Origin: Kitasatospora sp. NBC_00315
Lineage (GTDB): Bacteria > Actinomycetota > Actinomycetes > Streptomycetales > Streptomycetaceae
Assembly (NCBI RefSeq): GCF_041435095.1
Contig: NZ_CP108025.1
Span: 1,426,001-1,490,000 of the forward strand
DNA length: 64,000 bases
Reading direction: 5' to 3'
The notes beneath the pieces were generated by a model. That model saw nothing but the letters and a program-made list of their open reading frames with translations, was not told the DNA's origin and made no database searches. Positions 17,740 through 27,297 of this stretch are shown here, piece by piece. Position numbers and translations under genes: made by a program. Every line of letters begins with the position of its first letter. Position 1 is the first letter of the stretch.

Positions 17740-17799
17740 TTGACGGCGCGGCTGCCCGCAGCTGAGACTGGCGGCCAGCCAAGCGTGTTCGCGTAAACA
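17740..17799 (+). promoter_or_regulatory. Promoter plus LacI-type operator of the CUT1 transporter operon
   Basis: TTGACG (17740-17745), 18-bp spacer, GAGACT (17764-17769), then TGTTCGCGTAAACA (17786-17799). The operator ends 28 nt before the GTG of the first permease gene, so this member of the family has a short leader. Confidence 0.65.
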
Positions 17800-17827
17800 T
17801 GGCCCGCACATTGCAAGGGATTGAACC

Positions 17828-18784
17828 GTGCGCACATTGTCACCACCCTCAGCGCAGAGCAGTGGGAACTCGGCCCCGCCGAGCCGCAGGCCGAGCCGCC
17901 GACGCTCCAGCACCGCAGGAAACGGCCGGTTCGGGTACGTGCTCCTGTCCCCCTTCCTGCTGGTCTTCGTGATCGGGATCGTCGGGCCGCTGGTCTACGC
18001 CGTCTACCTCAGCTTCTTCCGGGAGCGCCTGATCGGCGGCAACACCTTCGTCGGCTTCGAGAACTACGCCCGTGCGCTGGGGGACCACCTGCTGATGGCA
18101 GGGCTGTGGCGGGTCGCGCTCTTCCTTGCCGTCCAGGTGCCGGTCATGCTCGCCATCTCCCTCCTCGCGGCGCTCGCGATCGACAGCGGCAGGCTCCGCT
18201 GGGCCGCGCTCTTCCGGATCGGCATCTTCATCCCCTACGCCGTGCCGGCCGTGGTCGCCTCCCTCATGTGGGGCTACCTCTACGGCGACAACTTCGGCCT
18301 CGTCGGCCAGCTCGGCCGGGCCGTCGGAGTGCAGGTCCCGCACCTGCTCGACCAGTCCTGGATGCTCGCGTCCATCGGCAACGTCGTGACCTGGGAGTTC
18401 GTCGGCTACAACATGCTGATCCTCTACGCGGCCCTGCGCGTCATCCCGGAGGAGCTCTACGAGGCGGCCGCGATCGACGGCGCCGGCGAGTTCCGCAAGG
18501 CGTGGAGCATCAAGCTCCCCGTGCTGCGCCCCGCACTGCTGCTGGCCACGATCTTCTCGATCATCGGCACCTTCCAGCTCTTCAACGAGCCGAACATCAT
18601 GCAGTCGCTCGCACCGAACGTGATCACCACCAGCTACACGCCCAACATGTACGCCTACAACCTGGCGTTCAACGGCCAGCAGTTCAACTACGCGGCAGCC
18701 GTCGCCGTGATCCTCGGCCTGGTCACCGCCGTGGTCGCCTACGCGGTGCAGTCCCGCGCCACCAGCAGGGAGCAGGCCCGATGA
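17828..18784 (+). CDS. Carbohydrate ABC transporter permease 1 (CUT1, MalF-like)
   Basis: A 318-aa membrane protein with six predicted helices, the first near residues 37-58 (YVLLSPFLLVFVIGIVGPLV). The EAA loop reads ELYEAAAIDGAGEFRKAW (about residues 213-230), the contact site for a shared ATPase. No ATPase gene is in the operon; in Streptomyces the general MsiK-type ATPase often serves (established for other CUT1 systems, inferred here). The GTG 17828 start has only a weak AAGGGA upstream. The stop overlaps the next start (18781-18784). It likely imports galacto-oligosaccharides produced by the neighbouring secreted galactanases. Confidence 0.9.
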   Translation: MRTLSPPSAQSSGNSAPPSRRPSRRRSSTAGNGRFGYVLLSPFLLVFVIGIVGPLVYAVYLSFFRERLIGGNTFVGFENYARALGDHLLMAGLWRVALFLAVQVPVMLAISLLAALAIDSGRLRWAALFRIGIFIPYAVPAVVASLMWGYLYGDNFGLVGQLGRAVGVQVPHLLDQSWMLASIGNVVTWEFVGYNMLILYAALRVIPEELYEAAAIDGAGEFRKAWSIKLPVLRPALLLATIFSIIGTFQLFNEPNIMQSLAPNVITTSYTPNMYAYNLAFNGQQFNYAAAVAVILGLVTAVVAYAVQSRATSREQAR

Positions 18785-19677
18785 GCACGACGACCGCCCG
18801 CAAGGGCCGCTCCCCCCGGCGGAACCGCCACAGCACCGCCCTGACCGTCGCCATGGGCCTGATGCTGCTCTACGCCTTCCTCCCCCTGGTGTGGCTCCTG
18901 CTCGCGAGCACCAAGGACAGCAAGTCCCTGCTGAGCAGCTTCGGCCTGTGGTTCGGCGACGGGTTCCACCTCTTCACCAACATCCACGACGTGCTGACCT
19001 ACGACGACGGCATCTACGTGCGATGGTTCGGCAACACCCTGCTGTACGCGGTCGTGGGCGCCGGCGGAGCCGCCGTCATCGCGACCGCCGGCGGGTACGC
19101 GCTGGCCAAGTACCGCTTCCGCGGCCGCAACGCGGTGTTCGCCCTGGTCCTCGGCGCCATCACCATCCCCGGCACCGCCCTGGCCGTTCCGACCTACCTG
19201 CTGTTCAGCAAGGTCGGCCTGGTGGACAGCCCCTGGGCCGTGCTGCTGCCCTCGATGGTCAGCCCCTTCGGCCTGTACCTGATGCGCGTCTACGCACAGG
19301 ACGCGGTACCCGACTCCGTCCTGGAGGCCGCCCGGATCGACGGCGCCGGCGAGCTGCGCACCTTCTTCACCATCTCGCTGCGCCTGCTCGGCCCGGGCTT
19401 CGTCACCGTCCTCCTGTTCTCCCTCGTGGCGACCTGGAACAACTACTTCCTGCCCCTGATCGTGCTCAGCGACCCGAAGTGGTTCCCGCTCACCGTCGGC
19501 CTCAACCAGTGGAACAGCTTCGCGACCGGCGCGGCCGGCAGCGGTGCCACGACCACGGGGTTCTACCCGCTGATCGTCACCGGGAGCGTCCTGGCGATCG
19601 TGCCGCTGGTGGTCGCGTTCCTCTTCCTCCAGCGGTTCTGGCAGTCCGGACTGGCCTCCGGCAGCGTCAAGCAGTAG
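18781..19677 (+). CDS. Carbohydrate ABC transporter permease 2 (CUT1, MalG-like)
   Basis: A 298-aa protein with six helices starting near residue 22. The EAA loop VLEAARIDGAGELRTFF lies at about residues 181-197. ATGA coupling to permease 1 ensures equal synthesis. Together the two proteins form the membrane channel fed by the lipoprotein at 19761-21107. Confidence 0.92.
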   Translation: MSTTTARKGRSPRRNRHSTALTVAMGLMLLYAFLPLVWLLLASTKDSKSLLSSFGLWFGDGFHLFTNIHDVLTYDDGIYVRWFGNTLLYAVVGAGGAAVIATAGGYALAKYRFRGRNAVFALVLGAITIPGTALAVPTYLLFSKVGLVDSPWAVLLPSMVSPFGLYLMRVYAQDAVPDSVLEAARIDGAGELRTFFTISLRLLGPGFVTVLLFSLVATWNNYFLPLIVLSDPKWFPLTVGLNQWNSFATGAAGSGATTTGFYPLIVTGSVLAIVPLVVAFLFLQRFWQSGLASGSVKQ

Positions 19678-19760
19678 CCACCGGGCCGACCCTCCCTCTC
19701 CGCCCTCCCCCCGCCGCCCGGTCCCACCCGGTACGGCACCCCCTGCAAGGAGCAACCGAC

Positions 19761-21107
19761 ATGTCCCAGCACAAGACCCAGCTCAGAAGACTCCTGGCCA
19801 CGCTGCCGGCCGCCGCCCTGGTGCTCAGCCTCGCCGCCTGCGGCAGCAGCGGCGACGGCGGTGGCAGCAAGCCGGGCGACCCCGCCACGGCGCTGGACAC
19901 GCCGACCACCCTGACGTTCTGGACCTGGGCGCCGAACATGGACAAGGCGGTCGCGGGCTTCGAGAAGAAGTACCCCAAGATCAAGGTCAACGTCGTCAAC
20001 GCCGGCCAGTCCGCCGCCGAGTACACGAAGCTCCAGACCGCCATCAAGGCGGGCTCGGGCGGGCCGGACGTCGCCCAGGTCGAGTACTTCGCGCTCCCCG
20101 AGTTCGCGCTGAGCAAGCGGCTGGTCAACCTGGACGAGTACGGCGCGGCCGACCTCAAGGCGAAGTTCACGGCGGCCGCCTGGTCGCAGGTGACCAGCAA
20201 CGGCGGGGTCTACGGCATCCCGCAGGACACCGGCCCGATGGCGATGTTCTACAACGAGAAGGTCCTCGGCGAGTTCGGCATCGCCCCGCCCAAGACCTGG
20301 GCCGAGTTCGAGGCCGCGGCCGCCAAGATCCACCAGGCCGACCCGAACCGCTTCATCACCTCCATCGACCCCGGTGACGCCGGCGGCGTGGACAGCCTGC
20401 TCTGGCAGGCCGGCAGCCGCCCGTTCCAGCAGAAGTCCGCCACCTCGGTCGGCGTGAACCTCGCGGACGACGGCGCCAAGAAGGTCTCCGAGTTCTGGTC
20501 CGGCCTGCTGGCGAAGAAGCTCGTCGACCCGGCGCCCGGCTGGACGAACGAGTGGTGGCAGTCGATGGCCAGCGGCAAGTACGCGATGTGGATCATCGGC
20601 GCCTGGGCTCCCGGCAACCTGGCCAGCACCATCCCGCAGACCTCCGGCCAGTGGCGCGCCGCGCCGATCCCGCAGTGGGGCACCGGTGACCCGGTGTCCT
20701 CCGAGAACGGCGGATCGGCCAACGTGGTGCCCGTCACCAGCACGCACAAGGACGCGGCCGTCGCCTTCACGAAGTGGCTGAACTCCGACCCCGACGGCAC
20801 CAAGGCACTCTCCGACAACGGCCTGTTCCCGGCCACCACGGACATGCTGAAGGACCCGGCGTTCCTCGACAAGCCGATCGAGGTCCTCGGCGGCCAGAAG
20901 GCCAACCAGGTCTTCGCCCAGTCGTCCGCCGCCGTGAGCCCGAACTGGCAGTTCCTGCCGTACCAGGTCTACGCGAACTCGGTCTTCAAGGACACCGTCG
21001 GCCAGGGCATCGCCGGCAACGGCTCGATCTCCTCCGGCATGGAGGCCTGGCAGAAGCGCATCACCGACTTCGGCACCCAGCAGGGCTTCTCGATCACCGC
21101 TCCGTGA
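19761..21107 (+). CDS. Carbohydrate ABC transporter substrate-binding lipoprotein (CUT1)
   Basis: A 448-aa SBP_bac_1-type protein. ATG 19761 has AAGGAG upstream. The signal ends in lipobox LAAC with Cys at about residue 28, followed by a Gly/Ser linker. Features of oligosaccharide receptors include TFWTWAPNMDKAV near the N-terminus and several exposed Trp (WTNEWWQSM, MWIIGAWAPG) that could stack on sugar rings. Third gene of the LacI-controlled operon and closed by a hairpin. Substrate inferred from context: beta-galacto-oligosaccharides from arabinogalactan. Confidence 0.9.
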   Translation: MSQHKTQLRRLLATLPAAALVLSLAACGSSGDGGGSKPGDPATALDTPTTLTFWTWAPNMDKAVAGFEKKYPKIKVNVVNAGQSAAEYTKLQTAIKAGSGGPDVAQVEYFALPEFALSKRLVNLDEYGAADLKAKFTAAAWSQVTSNGGVYGIPQDTGPMAMFYNEKVLGEFGIAPPKTWAEFEAAAAKIHQADPNRFITSIDPGDAGGVDSLLWQAGSRPFQQKSATSVGVNLADDGAKKVSEFWSGLLAKKLVDPAPGWTNEWWQSMASGKYAMWIIGAWAPGNLASTIPQTSGQWRAAPIPQWGTGDPVSSENGGSANVVPVTSTHKDAAVAFTKWLNSDPDGTKALSDNGLFPATTDMLKDPAFLDKPIEVLGGQKANQVFAQSSAAVSPNWQFLPYQVYANSVFKDTVGQGIAGNGSISSGMEAWQKRITDFGTQQGFSITAP

Positions 21108-21114
21108 CCTGAGT

Positions 21115-21151
21115 CGTGGCGTGGCGTGATCTGCGCCCGCGCCACGCCACG
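21115..21151 (+). terminator. Hairpin terminator after the CUT1 operon
   Basis: A 12-bp stem (21115-21126 with 21140-21151) with a 13-nt loop, 8 nt after the binding-protein stop. GH35 downstream may be reached only by read-through or its own promoter. Confidence 0.65.
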
Positions 21152-21215
21152 GCTCCGCTTTCCCCCGCCCCACCGCATTACCCCGCCTCTCCCCGCACCA
21201 CCGCCGCGTCGAGTC

Positions 21216-21243
21216 GTCGGCCTGCTCCGCGGAGCAGGCCGAC
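21216..21243. repeat. 28-bp perfect palindrome upstream of GH35
   Basis: Arms GTCGGCCTGCTCCG and its exact complement meet with no spacer in the 228-bp gap before GH35. It could be a second terminator stem or a dimer binding site. A zero-base loop makes a transcript hairpin less ideal, although the inner pairs can open. Confidence 0.7.
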
Positions 21244-21335
21244 GGCCCTGTCGGCATCACCACCGACCGGCCGCCACGCACGGCGCACTCACCACCGACC
21301 CACCGCTTTCACCGCGAGTACTGGAGCAGCCCATC

Positions 21336-23087
21336 ATGTCCGCCCTTCAGATCGACGCCGAGGGATTCCGGCTCGACGACAAGCCGTTCCGCATCCTCTC
21401 CGGCGGGCTGCACTACTTCCGTGTGCACCCGGAGCAGTGGGCAGACCGCCTGCGCAAGGCACGCCTCATGGGCCTGAACACCGTCGAGACGTACGTCCCG
21501 TGGAACCTGCACGAGCCGCGCCCCGGAGAGTTCCGGATGGACAGCGGGCTGGACCTCCCGGCCTTCCTCGACCTCGCCGCGCAGGAGGGGCTGCACGTCC
21601 TGCTCCGCCCGGGCCCCTACATCTGCGCCGAGTGGGAGGGCGGCGGGCTCCCGTCCTGGCTCCTCACCGAACCCGACATCCGGCTCCGCACCCAGGACCC
21701 GCGCTACGTGCGGGCGGTGGAGTCCTACTTCGGACAGCTGCTGCCGCCCCTGCTGCCGTACCTGGCGACCCGTGGCGGGCCCGTTCTCGCGGTGCAGCTG
21801 GAGAACGAGTACGGCGCCTACCACCAGGACCCGGCGCACCTGGGCCATCTCGCCACCGTGCTGCGGACCTGCGGCATCGACGTCCCGCTGTTCACCTGCG
21901 ACCAGCCCGCCGACCTCGCGCAGGGCAGCGTCGACGGGATCCTCAGCACGGCCAACTTCGGCAGCCGCGCGGCACAGAACCTGGTCGAGCTCCGGGCCCA
22001 CCGGCCCACCGGCCCCCTGATGTGCTCGGAGTTCTGGATCGGCTGGTTCGACCGCTGGGGCGGCCGGCACGTGGTGCGGGACGCCTCGGACGCGGCCGCC
22101 TCGCTGGACGAGCTGCTCGCGGCCGGCGCCTCGGTGAACTTCTACATGTTCCACGGAGGCACGAACTTCGGCTTCACCAACGGCGCGAACGACAAGCACA
22201 CCTACCGTCCGACCGTCACGTCGTACGACTACGACGCCCCGCTCGACGAGGCCGGCGATCCGACCGAGAAGTACACGGCCTTCCGCGAGGTGATCGCGAA
22301 GTACGCCGCCGTCCCCGACGAGCCGGTGCCGGCCCGCGGCGACAAGCTCGCCGTGCCCGGCATCCGGCTGGCCCTGAGCGCGCCGCTGCTCCCGCACGCG
22401 TCCGCGCTGGGCACGGCGGTCCTCTCCGAGCAGCCGATGACCTTGGAGGAGCTCGGCCAGGACTTCGGCTTCGTCCTCTACGAGACCACCCTCCCCGCCG
22501 CCGGGCCGGCGCTCCTGGAGACCCGCGCGGTACGCGACCGCGCCCAGGTGTTCGTGGACGGCCAGCCGGTCGGCGTACTCGAACGGGAGAACCACGAGCA
22601 CTCCATCGCGTTCACCGTGCCCCGCCCCGGTGCGGTGCTGAGCCTCCTCGTCGAGAACCAGGGACGCGTCAACTACGGCCTCGGCATCCACGACCGCAAG
22701 GGCCTGGTCGGCACGGTGTCCGTGGACGGCACCGTGCTGACGGGCTGGACGAACCGGCCGCTGCCGCTCCGCGCCCTGGACGGCATACCCTTCGCCGAGA
22801 CCGTCGCGTCACCGGTCGGCCCCACCTTCCACCGCGGCACGGTCGACATCGACGTGCCGGCCGACACGTTCCTCAGCACGGCCGGGTGGACCAAGGGCAA
22901 CGCCTGGGTCAACGGTTTCAACCTGGGACGCTACTGGTCCCGGGGGCCCCAGCACACGCTCTACGTTCCGGGCCCGGTCCTGCGCCCGGGGCGCAACGAG
23001 ATCGTCCTGCTCGAACTGCACGCCGCGCACCGCGAACGGACGGTCGGTCTCCGCGACACCGCGGACCTCGGGCCCGTCGAGGAGTAG
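21336..23087 (+). CDS. GH35 beta-galactosidase, intracellular
   Basis: 583 aa, ATG 21336 after GGAG. The GH35 catalytic barrel occupies about residues 1-320: the family signature GPYICAEWEGGGLPSWL near 93-109, acid/base Glu158 in QLENEYGAY, nucleophile Glu232 in MCSEFWIGWFD. C-terminal beta-sandwich domains follow, typical of short bacterial GH35. There is no signal peptide, so it acts in the cytosol on imported beta-galactosides, most simply the oligosaccharides brought in by the upstream CUT1 transporter. It ends at a very strong terminator shared with the convergent DeoR gene. Confidence 0.93.
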   Translation: MSALQIDAEGFRLDDKPFRILSGGLHYFRVHPEQWADRLRKARLMGLNTVETYVPWNLHEPRPGEFRMDSGLDLPAFLDLAAQEGLHVLLRPGPYICAEWEGGGLPSWLLTEPDIRLRTQDPRYVRAVESYFGQLLPPLLPYLATRGGPVLAVQLENEYGAYHQDPAHLGHLATVLRTCGIDVPLFTCDQPADLAQGSVDGILSTANFGSRAAQNLVELRAHRPTGPLMCSEFWIGWFDRWGGRHVVRDASDAAASLDELLAAGASVNFYMFHGGTNFGFTNGANDKHTYRPTVTSYDYDAPLDEAGDPTEKYTAFREVIAKYAAVPDEPVPARGDKLAVPGIRLALSAPLLPHASALGTAVLSEQPMTLEELGQDFGFVLYETTLPAAGPALLETRAVRDRAQVFVDGQPVGVLERENHEHSIAFTVPRPGAVLSLLVENQGRVNYGLGIHDRKGLVGTVSVDGTVLTGWTNRPLPLRALDGIPFAETVASPVGPTFHRGTVDIDVPADTFLSTAGWTKGNAWVNGFNLGRYWSRGPQHTLYVPGPVLRPGRNEIVLLELHAAHRERTVGLRDTADLGPVEE

Positions 23088-23117
23088 CACCGGCGGCTCG
23101 GGATCCCGCTGCACACC

Positions 23118-23173
23118 GGCGCCCCGGCCGCTCCCCGCCAAGGTCGATCTTGGCGGGGAGCGGCCGGGGCGCC
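23118..23173. terminator. Very strong bidirectional terminator between GH35 and DeoR genes
   Basis: A perfect 25-bp stem (arms 23118-23142 and 23149-23173) with a 6-nt loop GTCGAT, between convergent genes. Confidence 0.9.
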
Positions 23174-23200
23174 GCCATGTGGGCGGACCGGTCCGGCGGT

Positions 23201-24013
23201 TCATCCGTGAACGGGCCCGGTCACCACGATCAGCTCGCCGACGGCCTTGCCGAGGACGGCCCGCGCGCGGTCGTCCAGGTACGCGTCGGTGACGAAGACG
23301 TCGGCCTCGGCCAGGGCGGCGAACCCGCTGAGACCGACGACGTCCCACTTGGTGTGGTCGGCGACCACCATCACCCGCCGCGCGCAGGAGACCAGGGCCC
23401 GGTTGGTCTGGGCCTCGGCGAGGTTCGGCGTGGTGAGGCCGGCCCGCTCCGACACACCGTGGGCGCCCAGGACCAGCAGATCGACGTTCAGCGACCGGAT
23501 GCCCTGGTCGGCGAGGGGCCCCACCAGGGCGGCCGAGCGCGTCGTGGTGCCGCCGGTGACCAGTAGGGCGGGCGCGGCGTCGCCGCGCTCCCGGGCGGCG
23601 GTACGCAGCAGCTCGGCGACCGGCAGGGAGTTGGTGACCACCGTCAGGCGCGGGACGTCCAGCAGGCGGGAGGCGACCGCGAAGGCCGTCGTGCCCGCGG
23701 AGATCGCGACGACGCCGCCGGGATCGACGAGAGCCGCCGCGGCGTTCGCCACGGCGGCCTTGGCCTCGGACTGGAGCACCGCCTTGGCTTCGAAGCGCGG
23801 CTCGACGACGCTCGCCCCGTCCGTCAGCACGGCGCCGCCGTGCACCTTCTCCACGGCGCCGCTGCGCGCCAGGAGCTCCAGGTCCCGGCGGATGGTCAAG
23901 GCGGAGACGCCGAGCCGGTCGACCAGTTCGGCCACCCGCACCACACCGTCACGGCGCACGTCCTCAAGGATGAGAGCACGGCGCTGGGGAGCCAGCAGCC
24001 CCGGGTCCGACAT
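23201..24013 (-). CDS. DeoR-family transcriptional regulator
   Basis: A 270-aa sugar-catabolism regulator. ATG 24013 places the helix-turn-helix RVAELVDRLGVSALTIRRDLELL at about residues 24-46, normal for the family; an upstream in-frame extension is rejected. The effector domain (DeoRC, about 80-240) has AISAGTTAFAVAS and VVADHTKWDVVGLSG, the phosphosugar-binding motifs. DeoR proteins usually sense a phosphorylated sugar intermediate. It lies downstream of pgm on the same strand but behind a terminator. Its targets are not evident; promoters carrying TGTTTGATTNTG are candidates. Confidence 0.9.
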   Translation of the reverse strand: MSDPGLLAPQRRALILEDVRRDGVVRVAELVDRLGVSALTIRRDLELLARSGAVEKVHGGAVLTDGASVVEPRFEAKAVLQSEAKAAVANAAAALVDPGGVVAISAGTTAFAVASRLLDVPRLTVVTNSLPVAELLRTAARERGDAAPALLVTGGTTTRSAALVGPLADQGIRSLNVDLLVLGAHGVSERAGLTTPNLAEAQTNRALVSCARRVMVVADHTKWDVVGLSGFAALAEADVFVTDAYLDDRARAVLGKAVGELIVVTGPVHG

Positions 24014-24130
24014 GGGCCTCTCTCCGTCTGCGGGTATCCATGGCCAGGTTGAACGGCCGGCGCGGCCGGGCGCTCTCGATCCACCGGAAGCACCCCGGAG
24101 GTACGGCTGCGCGCGACCGGCCCGTCGCTC

Positions 24131-24161
24131 GGCCCCCGGACCTTGGCCAGGTCCGGGGGCC
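24131..24161 (-). terminator. Hairpin terminator of pgm
   Basis: A 13-bp stem (24131-24143 with 24149-24161), 5-nt loop, 10 nt past the pgm stop. Confidence 0.75.
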
Positions 24162-24170
24162 GCCCGCATG

Positions 24171-25811
24171 TCAGGCTCCGAGGACGTCTGCGACGAGTGT
24201 GCGGGCCTCGTCCTGGACGCGGGCCAGGTGCTCCGGCCCGTGGAAGCTCTCGGCGTAGATCTTGCAGACGTCTTCGGTGCCGGAGGGGCGTGCGGCGAAC
24301 CAGGCGTTCTCGGTGCGGACCTTGAGTCCGCCGATGGGTGCGCCGTTGCCGGGTGCTTCGGTGAGGATGGCGGTGATGGGTTCGCCGGCGAGGGTGTCCG
24401 CGGTGACCTGTTGGGCGTTGAGGCGGCCCAGCAGTGCCTTCTGCGTGCGGTCGGCGGGGGCGTCGACGCGTGCGTACGCCGGGTCGCCGTGGCGTGCGGT
24501 GAGGTCGCGGTAGTGCTGGGAGGGGGTGGTGCCGGTGATGGCGGTGATCTCGGCGGCGAGGAGGGCGAGGAGGATGCCGTCCTTGTCGGTGGTCCAGACG
24601 GAGCCGTCGCGGCGCAGGAAGGAGGCGCCCGCGGATTCCTCGCCGCCGAAGGCGACGGTGCCGCCGAGCAGGCCGTCGACGAACCATTTGAAGCCGACGG
24701 GGACCTCGACGAGGTCGCGTCTGAGGTCGGCGGCGACGCGGTCGATCATGGAGGAGGAGACGAGGGTCTTGCCGATGCCGGCGGCGGCGGGCCAGTCCTG
24801 GCGGTGGCGGTAGAGGTAGTCGATGGCGACGGCGAGGTAGTGGTTGGGGTTCATGAGTGCGCCGTCGGGGGTGACGATGCCGTGGCGGTCGGCGTCGGCG
24901 TCGTTGCCGGTGGAGATGTCGTACTGGTCCTTGTGTGCGATGAGGGAGGCCATCGCGTGGGGGGAGGAACAGTCCATCCGGATTCTGCCGTCCCAGTCGA
25001 GTGACATGAAGCGCCAGGCAGGGTCGGTGAGCGGGTTGACGACGGTGAGGTCGAGGCGGTGGATGTCGGCGATGCGGGCCCAGTAGGCGACGGAGGCGCC
25101 TCCAAGGGGGTCGGCGCCGATCCGCAGGCCTGCGGCGCGCACGGCGTCGAGGTCGAGTACGGAGGGGAGGTCCTCGACGTAGTGGGTGAGGTAGTCGTGG
25201 CGGGCGGTGGTGGGGGCGGTGAGGGCGCGGGTGTAGGGGATACGGCGTACGCCGGCGAGGCCGTCGGTGATGAGTTGGTTGGCGCGGTCCTGGATCCAGC
25301 CGGTGGCGTCGGAGCCGGCGGGGCCGCCGTGCGGCGGGTTGTACTTGAAGCCGCCGTCGCGGGGCGGGTTGTGGGAGGGGGTGATGACGATGCCGTCGGC
25401 GCCGCCGGCCGGGTGGGCGCGGTTGTGGGCGAGGATGGCGTGGGAGACGGCGGGGGTGGGGGTGTAGTTGTCGGCGCTGTCGATGAGGACGGTGACGCCG
25501 TTGGCCGCCAGGACCTCCAGGGCGGTGGCGAGGGCGGGTTCGGACAGGGCGTGGGTGTCGGCGCCGAGGAACAGCGGGCCGTCGGTGCCCTGTTGTGCCC
25601 GGTACTCACAGATCGCCTGGGTGGTCGCGGCGATGTGATCCTCGTTGAAGGCGGTGTCCAGGGAGGAGCCGCGGTGTCCGGAGGTACCGAACGCCACCCG
25701 CTGTGCGGGCTCCGCCGGGTCGGGGTGCAGCGTGTAATAGGCCGTCACCAGCCTCGCCACGTCCACCAGATCCCCGGGCTCCGCCTGCAAACCGGCCCGT
25801 GCGTGCACCAT
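24171..25811 (-). CDS. pgm: Phosphoglucomutase (alpha-D-glucose phosphate-specific)
   Basis: A 546-aa enzyme, the standard length of the E. coli Pgm type. ATG 25811 follows GGAGAT. Key motifs: [12 protein letters not shown] near the N-terminus, the phosphoserine loop [17 protein letters not shown] (about residues 143-159), the metal loop [10 protein letters not shown] (about 301-310), the sugar-specificity loop FGGEESAG (about 400) and the phosphate-binding [14 protein letters not shown] near the C-terminus. It interconverts glucose 1-phosphate and glucose 6-phosphate, the exit of the Leloir pathway for galactose. It lies in the galactan island, is preceded by a small hypothetical gene on the same strand, and has promoters at 26404-26433 and 26554-26609 upstream. 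Confidence 0.95.
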   Translation of the reverse strand: MVHARAGLQAEPGDLVDVARLVTAYYTLHPDPAEPAQRVAFGTSGHRGSSLDTAFNEDHIAATTQAICEYRAQQGTDGPLFLGADTHALSEPALATALEVLAANGVTVLIDSADNYTPTPAVSHAILAHNRAHPAGGADGIVITPSHNPPRDGGFKYNPPHGGPAGSDATGWIQDRANQLITDGLAGVRRIPYTRALTAPTTARHDYLTHYVEDLPSVLDLDAVRAAGLRIGADPLGGASVAYWARIADIHRLDLTVVNPLTDPAWRFMSLDWDGRIRMDCSSPHAMASLIAHKDQYDISTGNDADADRHGIVTPDGALMNPNHYLAVAIDYLYRHRQDWPAAAGIGKTLVSSSMIDRVAADLRRDLVEVPVGFKWFVDGLLGGTVAFGGEESAGASFLRRDGSVWTTDKDGILLALLAAEITAITGTTPSQHYRDLTARHGDPAYARVDAPADRTQKALLGRLNAQQVTADTLAGEPITAILTEAPGNGAPIGGLKVRTENAWFAARPSGTEDVCKIYAESFHGPEHLARVQDEARTLVADVLGA

Positions 25812-25861
25812 CGCGATCTCCTTCGCCCCGACACGGGGATGGTTCGGCGGGTGGCGGGCAC

Positions 25862-26182
25862 TCAGGCCCGGTCGTCCGGCCCGCGCTGGTCCGGCACGCC
25901 GTCCGGGAGGACGAGGACGGCGTCGCGGCGGTGGCGGACCGCCTCGGGCGAACGGGCACGGAGCAGCGCGGCGTCGAGCGCGTCCGCGGAGCTGTGGGCC
26001 CACTCGACGAAGCTGTGCGTGCCGCGGCGCCGGTCCGGGTTGCGCATCGGCAGGGTGACGAGCCACGGCGAGCGCCCGTCCTGTCTCCGGCCCTGCTGGA
26101 GGAGACGGACGTGGGGCTGATCGTGGTGGATCGTCCGCGGGTTGGCGGCGGTCGACTGTACCGGGCTTGAGGTGAGGAACAC
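25862..26182 (-). CDS. Small hypothetical protein upstream of pgm
   Basis: 106 aa from GTG 26182, with GGAG 6 nt upstream; 50 bp before pgm on the same strand, so probably co-transcribed. The sequence is basic, with a central stretch [22 protein letters not shown] and an Asp/Ala-rich helix, and ends in a charged tail. No signal, membrane helix or known motif is visible and I do not recognise it. It would be the first gene of a LacI-box-controlled leader of about 390 nt. The alternative is that it is non-coding leader of pgm. Confidence 0.5.
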   Translation of the reverse strand: MFLTSSPVQSTAANPRTIHHDQPHVRLLQQGRRQDGRSPWLVTLPMRNPDRRRGTHSFVEWAHSSADALDAALLRARSPEAVRHRRDAVLVLPDGVPDQRGPDDRA

Positions 26183-26403
26183 TGGTCGCTCCGACGGTGC
26201 TGCGGGTGGAGGGGGGCTCTGTCGCCCGGTGCCGGGCGGTTCCCCCGCCGGCGAACTGTTGGGGCTGTCGGCGGGGGAAGTCGGTGGGGGCGGGCCCGGT
26301 GGTCGGCGAGGCGCCGGCGGACTCCGTGACGGCATCGTCGATCATCCTGTTCGGATCCCGCGGCCGGGGTACGGAGCCGTCGGCCGACGAAATCAACTGG
26401 CAA

Positions 26404-26433
26404 CATAATCAAACAAGACACATCATTAGTCAA
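26404..26433 (-). promoter_or_regulatory. Candidate vegetative promoter for the pgm operon
   Basis: TTGACT (26433-26428), 17-bp spacer, GATTAT (26410-26405) on the minus strand in an unusually AT-rich stretch. The 12-mer TGTTTGATTATG (26415-26404) overlaps the -10 box and recurs with one change in the Rbs-type operon promoter. Confidence 0.6.
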
Positions 26434-26553
26434 CACATAGGACACATGGGGCTCCGCGCCGCGCCGCGGCGCCGTACCGGATCCGGTGGCAGCGGGCAGA
26501 GCGGCGGCCCGACCGCCGGCGCCGGATGGCGCCACGCGCCCGACCCGCGCGAA

Positions 26554-26609
26554 TGTTTACGTAAACACACCAGGGGCCGAGTCTCACGTCGGGCCCTCGG
26601 GGGTGTCAA
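26554..26609 (-). promoter_or_regulatory. Leftward promoter plus perfect LacI-type operator
   Basis: Minus strand: TTGACA (26609-26604), 18-bp spacer, GAGACT (26585-26580), then the perfect palindrome TGTTTACGTAAACA (26567-26554). It points towards the small hypothetical gene and pgm, about 390 nt from the GTG at 26182. Confidence 0.65.
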
Positions 26610-26841
26610 GCTCGGCGCGGCGGCGCCGCCGCACACGTCGCACCGACCGGCCGCCGCCCGCAGTGCGCCGACCTGACATCGGCAGCGCACCGCCCTCGCA
26701 CCGGCACAACCGGCCTCCGCATGGGGCGGGGGCCGGCTGTGCACCGGACGAAACGACCGTACGCACCCGTACTTCGGCCCACCCCGCCGTCGGCGGTGCG
26801 GACCGGGACATATCGGCGGGGCCACGTTTCCGCGCACCCCC

Positions 26842-26902
26842 TTGACACCACCTGCCCCAACCTCGAACAATCTCGCTCCACCAGCCCGTGATTGCGCCAA
26901 CA
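26842..26902 (+). promoter_or_regulatory. Rightward promoter plus LacI-type operator of the second GH43 gene
   Basis: TTGACA (26842-26847), then TGATTGCGCCAACA (26889-26902). The -10 is less clear (AACAAT at an 18-bp spacing). The predicted start lies about 420 nt before the GH43 ATG. An exact copy of the surrounding CGTGATTGCGCCAACATGA occurs on the minus strand at 37736. Confidence 0.6.
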
Positions 26903-27297
26903 TGAAAGGGATCCCACCGAGGCGCGGCCCGCTCCCTCCCGGACACCAGTCCCCTCCGGGCCGGACGGCAGAAGCCGCAGGAGCCGCATCCCCCGACCGC
27001 GACCGCGCTGCGCACGACACCGGCCGGCCTGAACCGCCCAGCCACCACCGCCCGGCCCTGTCGTCAGGACAGCGCCCGGCCCGACGACCCCGGCCATCGG
27101 CCGACCCACCCCACGCGTCCTCGGAGGCTCCCTCCACCACCCGGCACACCCCGCCCCAGGGGGTGTGGTCCGGCGCAGGCCACCCTGCCGCCGAGGCGCA
27201 GCATGACGTCCTGCCAAGGCCATCCACTCGCATGTCCGCGCGACGACATGCGGCCACGGCCGTCATGCCTGGATCCACTGATACGAGGTATGTGACC

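Noticed and set aside
26842..27297. N-terminal extension of the second GH43 in the same frame
   Set aside because: ATG 27298 directly precedes a normal signal peptide; the extension is low-complexity and includes the predicted promoter.
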